Shown: positions 46,313 through 55,321 of the stretch, piece after piece
How positions within the stretch are numbered: position 1 is the first letter of the stretch
How the letters are laid out: every line of letters begins with the position of its first letter
NCBI RefSeq assembly: GCF_023554255.2
Contig: NZ_JAMJWD020000004.1
Location: 186,001 to 250,000 of the forward strand
Source of the DNA: Phyllobacterium sp. 21LDTY02-6
Lineage (GTDB): Bacteria > Pseudomonadota > Alphaproteobacteria > Rhizobiales > Rhizobiaceae
DNA: 64,000 nt
Direction of reading: 5' to 3'
The notes under the pieces: model-generated
Told to the model about the DNA's origin: nothing
What the model saw: the letters and a program-made list of their open reading frames with translations, nothing else
Databases searched by the model: none
Position numbers and translations under genes: made by a program

Positions 46313-47877
46313 CGCTTTGCTCCCGCCACCGGACGCTTCTCGCCTCGCGCCTGCCACCAGGCGTTGAATGCCGCCACTTCCCCGCCCGACATATGCAGGC
46401 CGTGCTTGGTGCGGCGGGTCAATATGTCGTCGGGATCGCCGGCCCATTCCGTGTCGATCAGGAACTCCACCTCGCGCTCGTAGCAGAGCCGGCCGAAGGC
46501 GCGGCCAAGATCGTCGAGCGATTTCGCCGGCCCTATCAATTCGTGCAGCCGCGTGCCGTAGAGCCGCGCATAATGTTTGGCGAGCGCGCTCGGCAGCCAG
46601 GGATAGCGCAGATGGACATCGCCGAGGAACTGCTCGAAATCCGCGCCCGGCATGTCGCCGCCCGGCAGCGTGGCCTTTGCGGTCCACGCCTCGCGCATGG
46701 CGGGGAAGAACGGCTTCAGCTTCTCCAGCGCATGTTCGGAGAGCTTGCGGAAGGTGGTGATCTTGCCGCCGAAGACGGAGAGCAGCGGCGCATTGCCGCC
46801 GGCGGCATCGACTTCGAAAATATAGTCGCGGGTAACGGCGCTCGGATTCTCGGCATTGTCGTCGTAGAGCGGCCGCACGCCCGAGAAACTGTGAACGATA
46901 TCCTCGCGCAGCAATTGCTGCTTGAAGTAGCGGTTGACCGATCTGAGCAGGTAGCCGATCTCGTCTTCGTCGGCGGCGACGTCTTCGGGACGCCCTTCAT
47001 AGGGAATGTCGGTGGTGCCGATCAGCGCCAGATCGTTCTCGTAGGGATTGATGAAGATGACGCGCTTGTCCGGGTTCTGGACGAGATAGGCCTGCCGCCC
47101 CTCCCAGAATTTCGGCACGATGATATGGCTGCCCTTGACCAGCCGCACGCTGCGGTTGGAATTGAGGCCGCCTACCCTTCCGATCACGTCATTGACCCAT
47201 GGCCCCGCCGTATTGACGACGCAGCGCGCCCGGACGGTGCGCTTCGCGCCGGTGCGGGCATCGGTCATCTCCACGGTCCAGATGCCATCGCTGCGCCTGA
47301 TCGAGGTGCAGGCCGTGCGCGTGTGGATCTCGGCGCCGAGCCGCGCCGCGTCGAGCGCGTTGAGCAGGACGAGACGCGCATCGTCGACCCAGCAATCGGA
47401 ATATTCGAACGCCTTGCGATAATCGTTCTTGAGCGCGGCGCCCTCCGGCGCGGTGCGCAGGTCGAGCGCGCGGGTACCCGGCAGGCGCTTGCGGCCGCCG
47501 AGATGATCGTAGAGAAACAGGCCGAGCCGCACCAGCCATGCCGGGCGGTCGGCCGGATTGTGCGGCAGCACGAAACGCATGGGCCAGATGATATGCGGCG
47601 CCGATTCGAGCAGCACTTCGCGTTCGATCAGCGCCTCGCGCACCAGGCGGAACTCGTAATATTCGAGATAGCGCAGGCCGCCATGCACCAGCTTGCCGGA
47701 GCGCGAACTCGTGCCCTGCGCCAGATCGTCCTTCTCGCAGAGAAGCACCGAAAGACCGCGCCCGGCAGCATCGCGCGCGATGCCGGCGCCATTCACGCCG
47801 CCGCCGATGACGAGCAGGTCATATGTTCCGGTTTGCGAACTCACGTTCATTTCCATACTCAGCTTTGGCTCCATCAT
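46309..47877 (-). CDS. eryB: L-erythritol-4-phosphate dehydrogenase EryB (GlpD family)
   Basis: 522 residues from ATG 47877. The FAD-binding motif DLLVIGGGVNGAGIARDAAGRG is at about residues 19-40; GTSSRSGKLVHGGLRYLE, GKGSH-like VKGSHIIVP and DIPYEG follow. The C-terminal part is the GlpD-type DAO_C domain. It belongs to the glycerol-3-phosphate dehydrogenase family, and the neighbours point to EryB, which oxidises L-erythritol-4-P to L-3-tetrulose-4-P and passes electrons to quinone. Glycerol-3-P is a possible second substrate. The ATG shares its A with the aldolase stop (TGATG). Confidence 0.85.
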   Translation of the reverse strand: MMEPKLSMEMNVSSQTGTYDLLVIGGGVNGAGIARDAAGRGLSVLLCEKDDLAQGTSSRSGKLVHGGLRYLEYYEFRLVREALIEREVLLESAPHIIWPMRFVLPHNPADRPAWLVRLGLFLYDHLGGRKRLPGTRALDLRTAPEGAALKNDYRKAFEYSDCWVDDARLVLLNALDAARLGAEIHTRTACTSIRRSDGIWTVEMTDARTGAKRTVRARCVVNTAGPWVNDVIGRVGGLNSNRSVRLVKGSHIIVPKFWEGRQAYLVQNPDKRVIFINPYENDLALIGTTDIPYEGRPEDVAADEDEIGYLLRSVNRYFKQQLLREDIVHSFSGVRPLYDDNAENPSAVTRDYIFEVDAAGGNAPLLSVFGGKITTFRKLSEHALEKLKPFFPAMREAWTAKATLPGGDMPGADFEQFLGDVHLRYPWLPSALAKHYARLYGTRLHELIGPAKSLDDLGRAFGRLCYEREVEFLIDTEWAGDPDDILTRRTKHGLHMSGGEVAAFNAWWQARGEKRPVAGAKR

Positions 47878-48548
47878 CAGCGCCGGGCCGTAGCCGGGCG
47901 CTCGTCCTGCAGGCCATAGGAGGCGAAACCCTTCCGCACGCCGTCGATCTCTTCCGCCGGAAGCACCACCGGGCCGCCGATCAGGAGCGCGTGGTAATAT
48001 TGCCGGGAGATTGTTTCAAGCTCGACGGCGGCCCACATCGCCTTTTCGAGGCTGCTGCCCGTCGCCAGCATGCCATGATTGGCCATGAGGCAGGCGGTGC
48101 GGCCTTCGAGCGCGGCGAGGACATTGTCCGAGAGTTCCTTCGTGCCATAGCGCGCATAGTCGCAGACCCGCACATCGTCGCCGCCGAAGGCCGCGATCAT
48201 GTAGTGGCAGGCCGGAATGGGCTTGTGGGCGATGGAAAGGATGGTCGCATAGGTCGAATGGGTATGGACGACCGCATTCGCCTCCGGCTTGCTGCGCAGG
48301 ATGTCGAGATGGAACCGCCACTCGGTGGAGGGCTTCCTCGGCCCCTCCCAGCTGCCATATTCGCCTTCTAGCGGCATGGCGGCGATCATGTCGGGGGTCA
48401 TTGCATCATAGGGAACGGCCGATGGCGTGATCAGCATGCGGTCGCCATGGCGCACGCTGATATTGCCCGAGGTGCCCTGGTTGAGGCCCGAGGCATTCAT
48501 CGCCCGGCACTGGTCGATGATCGACTGTCGAATTGCAGGTTCGCTCAT
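47877..48548 (-). CDS. fucA: Class II aldolase, L-fuculose-phosphate aldolase-like
   Basis: 223 residues from ATG 48546-48548. The zinc site matches FucA: Glu76 (STEWRFH), His95 and His97 (VVHTHSTYAT) and His158 (LMANHGML), spacing as in E. coli FucA (73, 92, 94, 155). The N-terminal NQGTSGNISVR segment is the phosphate loop. It would cleave a keto-sugar phosphate to dihydroxyacetone phosphate plus an aldehyde. A fucA1-type gene also sits in the rhizobial polyol locus. Its role beside EryA-B-C is unclear; ketopentose phosphates are possible. Confidence 0.85.
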   Translation of the reverse strand: MSEPAIRQSIIDQCRAMNASGLNQGTSGNISVRHGDRMLITPSAVPYDAMTPDMIAAMPLEGEYGSWEGPRKPSTEWRFHLDILRSKPEANAVVHTHSTYATILSIAHKPIPACHYMIAAFGGDDVRVCDYARYGTKELSDNVLAALEGRTACLMANHGMLATGSSLEKAMWAAVELETISRQYYHALLIGGPVVLPAEEIDGVRKGFASYGLQDERPATARR

Positions 48549-48561
48549 TTCAAGGCTCTTC

Positions 48562-49602
48562 TCAGCATGGATTGACGGGCGGCAGGCCGGCGAGGTAGCG
48601 GCGCACTTCCTCGGCCGCCATCTCGGCGGCATAGGTGACGGTGCGCACCGAGGCGCCAGCGATATGGGGCGTCAGCGTGACGTTGGGCAGCTGCAGCAGC
48701 GACCAATCGACCGGCACCGGCTCCACCGCGAATGTCTCGAGCATCGCGCTGGCGAGGGGGCCGTCGGTCAGGGCCGTCTCCAGCGCCTCGTAATCGACAA
48801 GCGGGCCGCGCGCGGTGTTCACGAAGATCGCGCCGGGCTTCATTTTGGCGAAGGCGGCTGCATTCATCATGCCCTTCGTCTCCCCGGTCACGCGCGGATG
48901 CAGCGTCACCAAGTCCGACCGCGACAGGAGCTCGTCGAGGCCCACATGCTCCACCCCGGCATTGCGATCGTCGGCTGAGAGCTGGACATAGGGATCGTGC
49001 ACCAATATGCGCGAACCGAAGGCGCGCAGCAGCCGTACGACCCTGGTGCCGATATTGCCGTAGCCGATGACGCCGACGGTCATTTCCGAAAGCTCGCGCC
49101 CGGTCTTGTCGGCGCGGTAGAGCTCGCCCCGCCATTCGCCCTTGCGCAGCGATTCATGGCCGGAGCGGATCAGCCGCGTCTCGGCCAGGATGGCGCCGAT
49201 GGTGAATTCGGCCACGGCGCTGGCATTGCGACCAGGCGTATTGACCACGAGCACGCCGGCATTGCGCGCCGCCTGCATGTCGATATTGACCGGGCCGCCG
49301 CGCGAGACCGCAACGAATTTCAGCTTGGGCATGCGCTCGAGCATGCCGGCGGAGAGCGGCGCGAGCTGGGTGATCAGCAGTTCCGCATCGCCAACGAAGT
49401 CAACCACTTCGTCGGGATCGCCGAGATATTCCTTGAGCCCGTCCATGCCGGAAACCGCATAGCCATGCTCCATCGGCACATCCGGCCAGGGCAGTTCCAG
49501 CGTGCGGATATCATGGCCGTCGCCGCAGGCCTCCACGATCTTGTCGCGGAACACATCCGCCAGCATGAAACGATCGCCGATTATCGCAATTTTCTTCGTC
49601 AT
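48562..49602 (-). CDS. D-isomer specific 2-hydroxyacid dehydrogenase family protein
   Basis: 346 residues. The NAD-binding Rossmann motif is VGVIGYGNIGTRVVRLLRAFG (about residues 175-195); the catalytic Arg, Glu and His fall in FVNTARGPLVDY, ETFAVEP and TPHIAGAS. The N-terminal domain begins KKIAIIGDRFMLADVF, unlike PGDH of serine biosynthesis. The gene sits between eryA (8 bases) and fucA (13 bases), so the enzyme probably handles a hydroxy-acid side product such as an oxidised tetrulose or glycolaldehyde-derived acid. The substrate is unknown. Confidence 0.8.
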   Translation of the reverse strand: MTKKIAIIGDRFMLADVFRDKIVEACGDGHDIRTLELPWPDVPMEHGYAVSGMDGLKEYLGDPDEVVDFVGDAELLITQLAPLSAGMLERMPKLKFVAVSRGGPVNIDMQAARNAGVLVVNTPGRNASAVAEFTIGAILAETRLIRSGHESLRKGEWRGELYRADKTGRELSEMTVGVIGYGNIGTRVVRLLRAFGSRILVHDPYVQLSADDRNAGVEHVGLDELLSRSDLVTLHPRVTGETKGMMNAAAFAKMKPGAIFVNTARGPLVDYEALETALTDGPLASAMLETFAVEPVPVDWSLLQLPNVTLTPHIAGASVRTVTYAAEMAAEEVRRYLAGLPPVNPC

Positions 49603-49610
49603 GGGTCTTC

Positions 49611-51179
49611 CTAGTTCTCGGTCATGCCGTTCTGCCTTGCCGCAAGCGTGTGCCAGACGGGTTGCAGCGCCAGTCTCGACTGCTGGTAGGCGGGGAAAAT
49701 ATCTTCATATCGCTGCGCGAGCTGCGCATCGGCCGGTTCCGGCCGGCGCTGGAACGGCGATACCCACTCCTTCACGCAGGCCTCCATCGAGCCGTATATG
49801 CCAAGCGAGACCGCCGCGATCATCGCCGCGCCCGCTGCACCGGCTTCCTCGCGCTCGCTGGTCTGGATATTGGCGCCAAGCGCACCGCCGAGGATCTTGC
49901 GCAGCGAGGCACTGCGCGCCGCGCCGCCCGTCAGGCGCACCTGCCGCGGCAAGGGACCCATGGCGGCGTAGCAGTCGCGCGCGGCAAGGGCGAGCCCATC
50001 GAAGACCGCCCGGGCGAGATCGCTGAAGCCATGCCGGGTGGAGAGGCCGACGAAGGAAGCCCGCGCCGCCGCATCGACGAAGGGGCCGCGTTCGCCGGCA
50101 TCGGCGATATAGGGATGATATATCAGCGACGCGGGCTGCGATCCCGCAAGCCAGGTCTCGACATAGCCGAGCAGTTCCTGCTTGGTCTTTTCGATGCCGG
50201 CGCTCCTGAACAGGCTTTCGGCCAGCGACAGCAGCCAGTCGATGTTCAGCGTCGCCGAAAGGTTCGACTGCATCTGCGCATAATAGCCGGGAACAGGCAT
50301 GCACATCGTATAGCCGGTAAGATCGCGATTGAGGCGCACATCCTCCGGATTGGTGGCAAGGCGCATGTGCATGCCGGTCGATCCGACGATCGAGCAGCCG
50401 GTATCGGTGCCGGGCTCGTAGAGGCCCGCGCCAAGCGCGGTGCAGGCGACATCGACATAGCCGAGCACGATCGGCGTTCCCTCGCGCAGCCCGGTCTGGC
50501 TGGCGGCCGCCGCATCGAGCGCATGCGACGTGGTCGCGCCATCGACGATCTCGGGCAGCAGGTAGCTCAGCTTTTCGAGCCCGAGGAACTCGATGACGCT
50601 GTCCGAATAGCTGCGGCTGCGAAAATCGCCGAAGGTGAACACCGCTTCCGAAGGATCGGTGGCGCGCCTGCCGGTCAGCTTGAAATAGAGCCAGTCCTTG
50701 CAATGGAAGGCGGTGGTGGCGCCCGAATAGAGCGCCGGCGCATGGTCCATCATCCAGCGCAGCTGCGTGCCCTGCTGGCAGGCGGCAAGGCCGCTCCCGG
50801 TATGGGCGAAGCGGTGCAGGTCGCCGCTGTCGGCGCGCAATGCCTCGACCGTAGCGCCGGCGCGCGCATCGAGCCAGAGCCACCCCTTGCCGACGGGCTC
50901 GCCATCGCGGTCGATCATCCATGTGCCGTCGCCCTGCCCGGTCACGGCCACCGCCACGGTGCGGTCGGCAAGATTGTCGACCTTGCCGGCCAGCATTTCG
51001 AGCGTCAGCACCGTATCGGTCCAGGTGCGCCCGAGTTCCTGCACCACGCCGCCATTGCCGGCGCTCTCATAATTGTTCGGCGTCGCGGCAAAGGCGATCT
51101 GGTTGCCCTTGAGGTCGAAGGCGACCGATTTGATGATAGAGGTGCCGGCATCGATCCCGATGATGATGTCGCGCATCAT
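49611..51179 (-). CDS. eryA: Erythritol kinase EryA (FGGY family)
   Basis: 522 residues. The phosphate-1 loop is GIDAGTSIIKSVAFD (about residues 8-22); AVAVTGQGDGTWMIDRDG, GWLWLDARA and the late GGAARSASLRKILGGALG follow the Brucella and rhizobial EryA pattern. It phosphorylates erythritol to L-erythritol-4-P, the first step of the pathway. Its start ATG overlaps the ATPase stop (ATGATG), so transport and kinase are coupled. Close relatives can also act on adonitol or L-arabitol loci products, so specificity is only likely. Confidence 0.88.
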   Translation of the reverse strand: MMRDIIIGIDAGTSIIKSVAFDLKGNQIAFAATPNNYESAGNGGVVQELGRTWTDTVLTLEMLAGKVDNLADRTVAVAVTGQGDGTWMIDRDGEPVGKGWLWLDARAGATVEALRADSGDLHRFAHTGSGLAACQQGTQLRWMMDHAPALYSGATTAFHCKDWLYFKLTGRRATDPSEAVFTFGDFRSRSYSDSVIEFLGLEKLSYLLPEIVDGATTSHALDAAAASQTGLREGTPIVLGYVDVACTALGAGLYEPGTDTGCSIVGSTGMHMRLATNPEDVRLNRDLTGYTMCMPVPGYYAQMQSNLSATLNIDWLLSLAESLFRSAGIEKTKQELLGYVETWLAGSQPASLIYHPYIADAGERGPFVDAAARASFVGLSTRHGFSDLARAVFDGLALAARDCYAAMGPLPRQVRLTGGAARSASLRKILGGALGANIQTSEREEAGAAGAAMIAAVSLGIYGSMEACVKEWVSPFQRRPEPADAQLAQRYEDIFPAYQQSRLALQPVWHTLAARQNGMTEN

Positions 51180-52300
51180 GCCAGCTCCCGCCCATGGCTG
51201 ACGGCAGCGCCGCTGGCCGCATCGAAGACATGGAGACTGTCGGGATCGAGCCGGATGCCGATCGTCTCGCCCAAGGCGAGATCGGCGCGGTCATGCTCGA
51301 CCAGCACCATGGTGCCGCCGGCGAAATCGGCGGCGATATGGGTCTGGTCGCCGAGCCATTGATTGACCGCGACGCGGGCCGGAACGCCATTGGCGACGCG
51401 GCGGACCGAATAGGGCCGGATGCCGACGACCACCCGCCGGCGCTGCAGAAGCGCCTTGCGCACGTCCGGCTGGAAATCGGCCGTCCGGTATTCGAGCCGC
51501 ACATCGCCGTTCAGCGCGAAGACCATGCGGTCGTCGTCGCCGCTGATCTCGGCTTCGAAGACATTCATCGGCGGCTCGCCGACGAACGTGCCGGTGAAGA
51601 GATTGGCGGGCCGCTCCTTGATCTTCTGCGGCGTATCGTACTGCTGCAGCTCCCCACCTTCCATGACCGCGATACGGTCGGCCAGCGCATTGGCCTCCGT
51701 CTGGTCATGGGTGACGAGGATCGCGGTCAGCCCGCGCTCCTTGATGTAGTGCTTGATGCGGCCGCGCAGCACGGCGCGCAATTGCGGCTCGAGCTGGCCC
51801 ATGGGCTCGTCGAGCAGATGCAGGTCCGCATCGCGGATCAGCGCGCGGCCGAGCGATGCGCGCTGCTGCTGGCCGCCGGAGATCGACGATGGGTAGCGGT
51901 GGAGAATGTCCTCGATCTCGAGCAGCCGGGCGATATAGGCCACCTTCTCCTCGACGACCGATTGCGACAGGCGGGAGGATTTGAGCGCGAAGGCGATGTT
52001 CTCCTTCACCGTCAGCGGCGGGTAGAGCGAATAGCCCTCGAAGGCCATCGCCACGTTGCGGCGCACGGGCGGCAGGGTGTGGACCTCGCGCCCCTTGAGG
52101 GAAATCGTGCCGCGCGAGACGGCCTCGAAGCCCGCCACCATGCGCAGCGTGGAGGTCTTGCCGCAGCCCGAGGAGCCGAGAAGGGCGATGATCTCCCCCT
52201 TCCTTATATCCATCGAAATATTGCGGACCGCATGGACGCCATGGTCGATGGGCCCATAGAACTTGTCGACATTCTTGATCAAAAGGGCGGTATCGCTCAT
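51176..52300 (-). CDS. Polyol ABC importer, ATPase 1 (noncanonical Q- and D-loops)
   Basis: 374 residues, MalK/UgpC-type ATPase with a C-terminal TOBE region (about 240-370). Walker A is GSSGCGKT (42-49), signature ISGGQ (140-144), Walker B HLLDEP (161-166) with the catalytic Glu165, and the switch His198 in VTHDQ. The Q-loop is AFEGY: Glu88 replaces the usual Gln. The D-loop reads MGQLE in place of SNLDA. It probably pairs with the second ATPase downstream in the promoter-proximal direction; its start overlaps that gene's stop (ATGA). Confidence 0.88.
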   Translation of the reverse strand: MSDTALLIKNVDKFYGPIDHGVHAVRNISMDIRKGEIIALLGSSGCGKTSTLRMVAGFEAVSRGTISLKGREVHTLPPVRRNVAMAFEGYSLYPPLTVKENIAFALKSSRLSQSVVEEKVAYIARLLEIEDILHRYPSSISGGQQQRASLGRALIRDADLHLLDEPMGQLEPQLRAVLRGRIKHYIKERGLTAILVTHDQTEANALADRIAVMEGGELQQYDTPQKIKERPANLFTGTFVGEPPMNVFEAEISGDDDRMVFALNGDVRLEYRTADFQPDVRKALLQRRRVVVGIRPYSVRRVANGVPARVAVNQWLGDQTHIAADFAGGTMVLVEHDRADLALGETIGIRLDPDSLHVFDAASGAAVSHGRELA

Positions 52301-53409
52301 GCCGCTTCCCCATTCCTGCCATGTGCCGTTGCCGTCTTGCGGACCAGCGCTCCCGTAGCCTTGTCGAAGAGGAACGCCGTGCTGCCATCGATGGCGATGG
52401 CGGCCGCGCCCTGTGCGGGCCCGGGCGTTCCGGCGGGACGCGATACCAATATCTCGCGCTTGCGCGCCGTCAGCACCAGCGTCACGGTCTTTTCATTGAG
52501 CGGCGTCTCCGCCTCCACATCCACCGGCACCGCGCCGGCGGCGGTGGTGAAGCTGATGGATTCCGGCCTTATGCCGATGACGCAATCCCTGCCGACCACC
52601 TCCTCCGGCGCGCCCGGCAATGGCACCTCGACATTCGAAAGCTCGACATGGATGCCGTGCGGGCCCTTCTTCGGCGTCACGTCGAGAAGGTTGATCGTCG
52701 GATCGCCGAACAGCCGCGCGATCTCGATATCGGCCGGGGCATTGTAGATTTCCTCCGGCGTGCCGATCTGCCTGATGCTGCCATTGGCCATCACGGCGAT
52801 GCGATCGCCAAGCGCCATGGCTTCCTTGTAGTCCTGGGTGACATAGACCACCGTCGCGCCCTGCGCCGCGAGCAGGCGCGGCAGTTCGAGCCGCATCTCG
52901 AAGCGCAGCTTGGCATCGACGTTGCGCAGCGGATCGTCCAGCAGCAGCAGCGGCGGCGATCCGACCAGCGCCCGCGCCAGCGCCGTCCGCTGCTTCTGCC
53001 CGTTCGACAGCGCCTTCGGATGGTGCGACAGCACGTGATCGATCTTCAGGAGCTTCGCCACCTTTCCAACGGAGGCCTTGATCGCATCGGCCGAGGAACG
53101 CGTTGCGGTCAGCGGGCTCGCAATATTGTCCTCGGCGCTCATATGGGGAAAAAGCGCGAAGTTCTGGAAGGCCATGCCGATGCCGCGATGCTCGGCCTCG
53201 ACATCGGTCATGTCCTCGCCGCCGATGAGGACGCGGCCCTCATCGGGGTCGATGACGCCGGCGACGAGGCGCAGCAGCACCGTCTTGCCCGCACCGGAGG
53301 GGCCGAACAGGACGAGGGTTTCGCCATCGGCGACGTCGAGCGACAGATTGTCGAGCACCGTATTGGTCTTGTAGCGCTTGACGATGTTCTGCAGTTGCAA
53401 TGTGGTCAT
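52297..53409 (-). CDS. Polyol ABC importer, ATPase 2 (degenerate Walker B and H-loop)
   Basis: 370 residues with a MalK-like layout and TOBE tail. Walker A is GPSGAGKT (36-43) and Gln82 is intact in AFQNF. The signature reads LSNGQ (134-138) instead of LSGGQ, Walker B ends LLDDP so the catalytic Glu is Asp159, and the H-loop is VTQDY so the switch His is Gln192. These changes suggest a weak hydrolysis site, complemented by ATPase 1. It is 3 bases after the permease gene. Confidence 0.88.
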   Translation of the reverse strand: MTTLQLQNIVKRYKTNTVLDNLSLDVADGETLVLFGPSGAGKTVLLRLVAGVIDPDEGRVLIGGEDMTDVEAEHRGIGMAFQNFALFPHMSAEDNIASPLTATRSSADAIKASVGKVAKLLKIDHVLSHHPKALSNGQKQRTALARALVGSPPLLLLDDPLRNVDAKLRFEMRLELPRLLAAQGATVVYVTQDYKEAMALGDRIAVMANGSIRQIGTPEEIYNAPADIEIARLFGDPTINLLDVTPKKGPHGIHVELSNVEVPLPGAPEEVVGRDCVIGIRPESISFTTAAGAVPVDVEAETPLNEKTVTLVLTARKREILVSRPAGTPGPAQGAAAIAIDGSTAFLFDKATGALVRKTATAHGRNGEAA

Positions 53410-53412
53410 GGA

Positions 53413-54270
53413 TTATCCCTTCACCGCGCCGAGCGACAGGCCTTCGACAAGGTAGCGCTGCGCGTAGAGAGCCAGTGCCAGTGTGGGCGTCACGGAAAGG
53501 ACGATGGCGGCGGCGATCTGCCCGTACTGGATGCCGGACGAGGTGACGAAGGCCAGCGCGCCGACGGTGACGGGCTGCTTGTCGGCCGATGCCAGCACGA
53601 GCGCGAAGACGAAATTGTTCCAGGCGAAGATGAATGCCAGCAGGCCAGCCGCCGCGATGCCCGGCCCGGCCAGCGGCAGCGCGATCTTGCGGAACGTCGC
53701 GAACCAGGAATGTCCGGCGATGCGATAGGCATATTCGACATCGGCCGAGATATCCTCGAAATAGCCGCGCACGATCCACAGGATGAGCGGCAGGCAGATC
53801 AGCTGGTAGACCCAGATCAGCCCGACATAGGTATCGGACAGGCCGAGCCACTGGAAATATTGCGTCAGCGGCAGGAGGACCAGCAGCGGCGGCGCGAAAC
53901 GGAACGACAGCAGCGTGAAGGCGATATCCTCCGAACCGCGGAACTTGTGCCGGGCAAAGGCGTAGGCGGCCGGCACGCCGAGCACGAGCGACAGCGCCAC
54001 CGACGTGACCGAGAGGAACACCGAATTCATCAGATTGCGCATGAAGGCGATGTCGAGCGTTCCGGCCGATGTCGTCAGCTTGCCGGTGATCAGCGCCGCA
54101 TAATTGGACAGTGTCGGGCTGAAGACGATCGTCGGCGGGATGGTCAGGATCGTCTCGTTGGTCTGGAACGACATGAGGAAGATCCAGACGATCGGGAACA
54201 TGAAGAACAGGACGACGAGCGAAAGCGCGACGAAGCGGAAAATTCTTTCGAGCGGAGACGTGGTTTCCAT
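53413..54270 (-). CDS. Polyol ABC importer permease 2 (MalG type)
   Basis: 285 residues, six membrane helices. The EAA loop is visible as AYRIAGHSWFATFRKIALPLAGPGIAAAG (about residues 185-213), the coupling site for the ATPases. The long periplasmic loop after helix 1 and FFMFPIVWIFLMSFQTNE at the N-terminus are typical of CUT1 MalG-like subunits. It is 10 bases after permease 1. Confidence 0.9.
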   Translation of the reverse strand: METTSPLERIFRFVALSLVVLFFMFPIVWIFLMSFQTNETILTIPPTIVFSPTLSNYAALITGKLTTSAGTLDIAFMRNLMNSVFLSVTSVALSLVLGVPAAYAFARHKFRGSEDIAFTLLSFRFAPPLLVLLPLTQYFQWLGLSDTYVGLIWVYQLICLPLILWIVRGYFEDISADVEYAYRIAGHSWFATFRKIALPLAGPGIAAAGLLAFIFAWNNFVFALVLASADKQPVTVGALAFVTSSGIQYGQIAAAIVLSVTPTLALALYAQRYLVEGLSLGAVKG

Positions 54271-54280
54271 GGCTTTCTCC

Positions 54281-55207
54281 TCATGCCTCGCCGCGGGCGC
54301 GTTCGCGCAGCCGCAGCCAGTTCTTGATGAACGTGTTGGAGAGCAGGTATGTGATGGCCCACAGGATCACCATCAGCGCCGCCGAGCGGCCTATGTTGGT
54401 GGACTGGAAGAAGTTGAGATAGGCCTCGACCTGGAACACGGTCAGCGCATTGCCGGGCCCGCCCTGGGTCATGGCGTAGATGATGTCGAATTGCTGGATC
54501 GAATCCAGCAGCCGGAACAGCGTCGCCGTCAATATGTAGGGCGTCAGCATCGGCAGTGTGATCCGGAAGAAGACGAATGTGCGCGGCACGCCGTCGAGCG
54601 CCGCAGCCTCGAATGGCTGCGTCGGCAGCGAGCGCAGGCCGGCGAGCAGCAGGATCATGATGAAGGGCGTATAGACCCAGATATCGACGAGCACGACGGT
54701 CAGCAGCGCGGTATCGGGCGAAGAGGCCCAGCGGAAATTCTCGAGGCCGACGAGACCGGCGAGATAGCTCAGAATGCCGAAGCCGGGATTGGTCATCAGC
54801 TTCCACATCAGCGCCGCGAGGGCTGGCGCGATCATCAGCGGCAGCAGCAGCATGATGGAGATGAAATTGTTGATGCGCGAGCGCCGCTGCAGCAGCAGCG
54901 CTATGCCGAGGCCGAGCAGCAGTTCCAGCGTCACGGTGATGCCGGCATAGAGCAGCGAGATCTTCAGCGTGTTCCAGAAGCCGGGATCGTTGAACAGGAA
55001 GTTCCAGTAGTTCTCGCCCCAGTTGAACTTGCGCCCCCATGGCTGGCTGAGCCGGTAGCGCTGGAGCGAATAGATGACTGCCGTGACGAACGGGATGAGA
55101 ATGCCGATGCAGACGAGCAGCGCAGGCAGGCTCAGGACGTAAGGCAGGACCTTGCGGCTGATCCTGAACCGGGAGGCCGGCTTGCGCGATAGGGTCGTTG
55201 AAGCCAC
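54281..55207 (-). CDS. Polyol ABC importer permease 1 (MalF type)
   Basis: 308 residues, about six membrane helices. VLPYVLSLPALLVCIGILIPFVTAVIYSL is the first. The EAA loop is EAAALDGVPRTFVFFRITLPMLTPYIL (about residues 210-236). With permease 2 it forms the CUT1-type pore. It starts 114 bases after the binding protein stop; no terminator or separate promoter was seen in between. Confidence 0.9.
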   Translation of the reverse strand: MASTTLSRKPASRFRISRKVLPYVLSLPALLVCIGILIPFVTAVIYSLQRYRLSQPWGRKFNWGENYWNFLFNDPGFWNTLKISLLYAGITVTLELLLGLGIALLLQRRSRINNFISIMLLLPLMIAPALAALMWKLMTNPGFGILSYLAGLVGLENFRWASSPDTALLTVVLVDIWVYTPFIMILLLAGLRSLPTQPFEAAALDGVPRTFVFFRITLPMLTPYILTATLFRLLDSIQQFDIIYAMTQGGPGNALTVFQVEAYLNFFQSTNIGRSAALMVILWAITYLLSNTFIKNWLRLRERARGEA

Positions 55208-55321
55208 GTGGAAGCTCCGTTTCTCGTTTGTAGGGCGCCGGACCGGCGGGGCTGGTCCAGGCTGCCGGAATGCCGTGGAAGGTTGCCCGGCAACCGGCGG
55301 AACCGGTTGCCGGCAGCGATA

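Noticed and set aside
46309-47877. Reading eryB as plain glycerol-3-phosphate dehydrogenase glpD
   Set aside because: The family is the same and the alternative is not excluded, but its place between eryA and eryC with eryD, eryH and eryI favours EryB.
52321-54327. 668-codon plus-strand frame
   Set aside because: Antisense to ATPase 2 and permease 2, strongly charged low-complexity product, no ribosome binding site.
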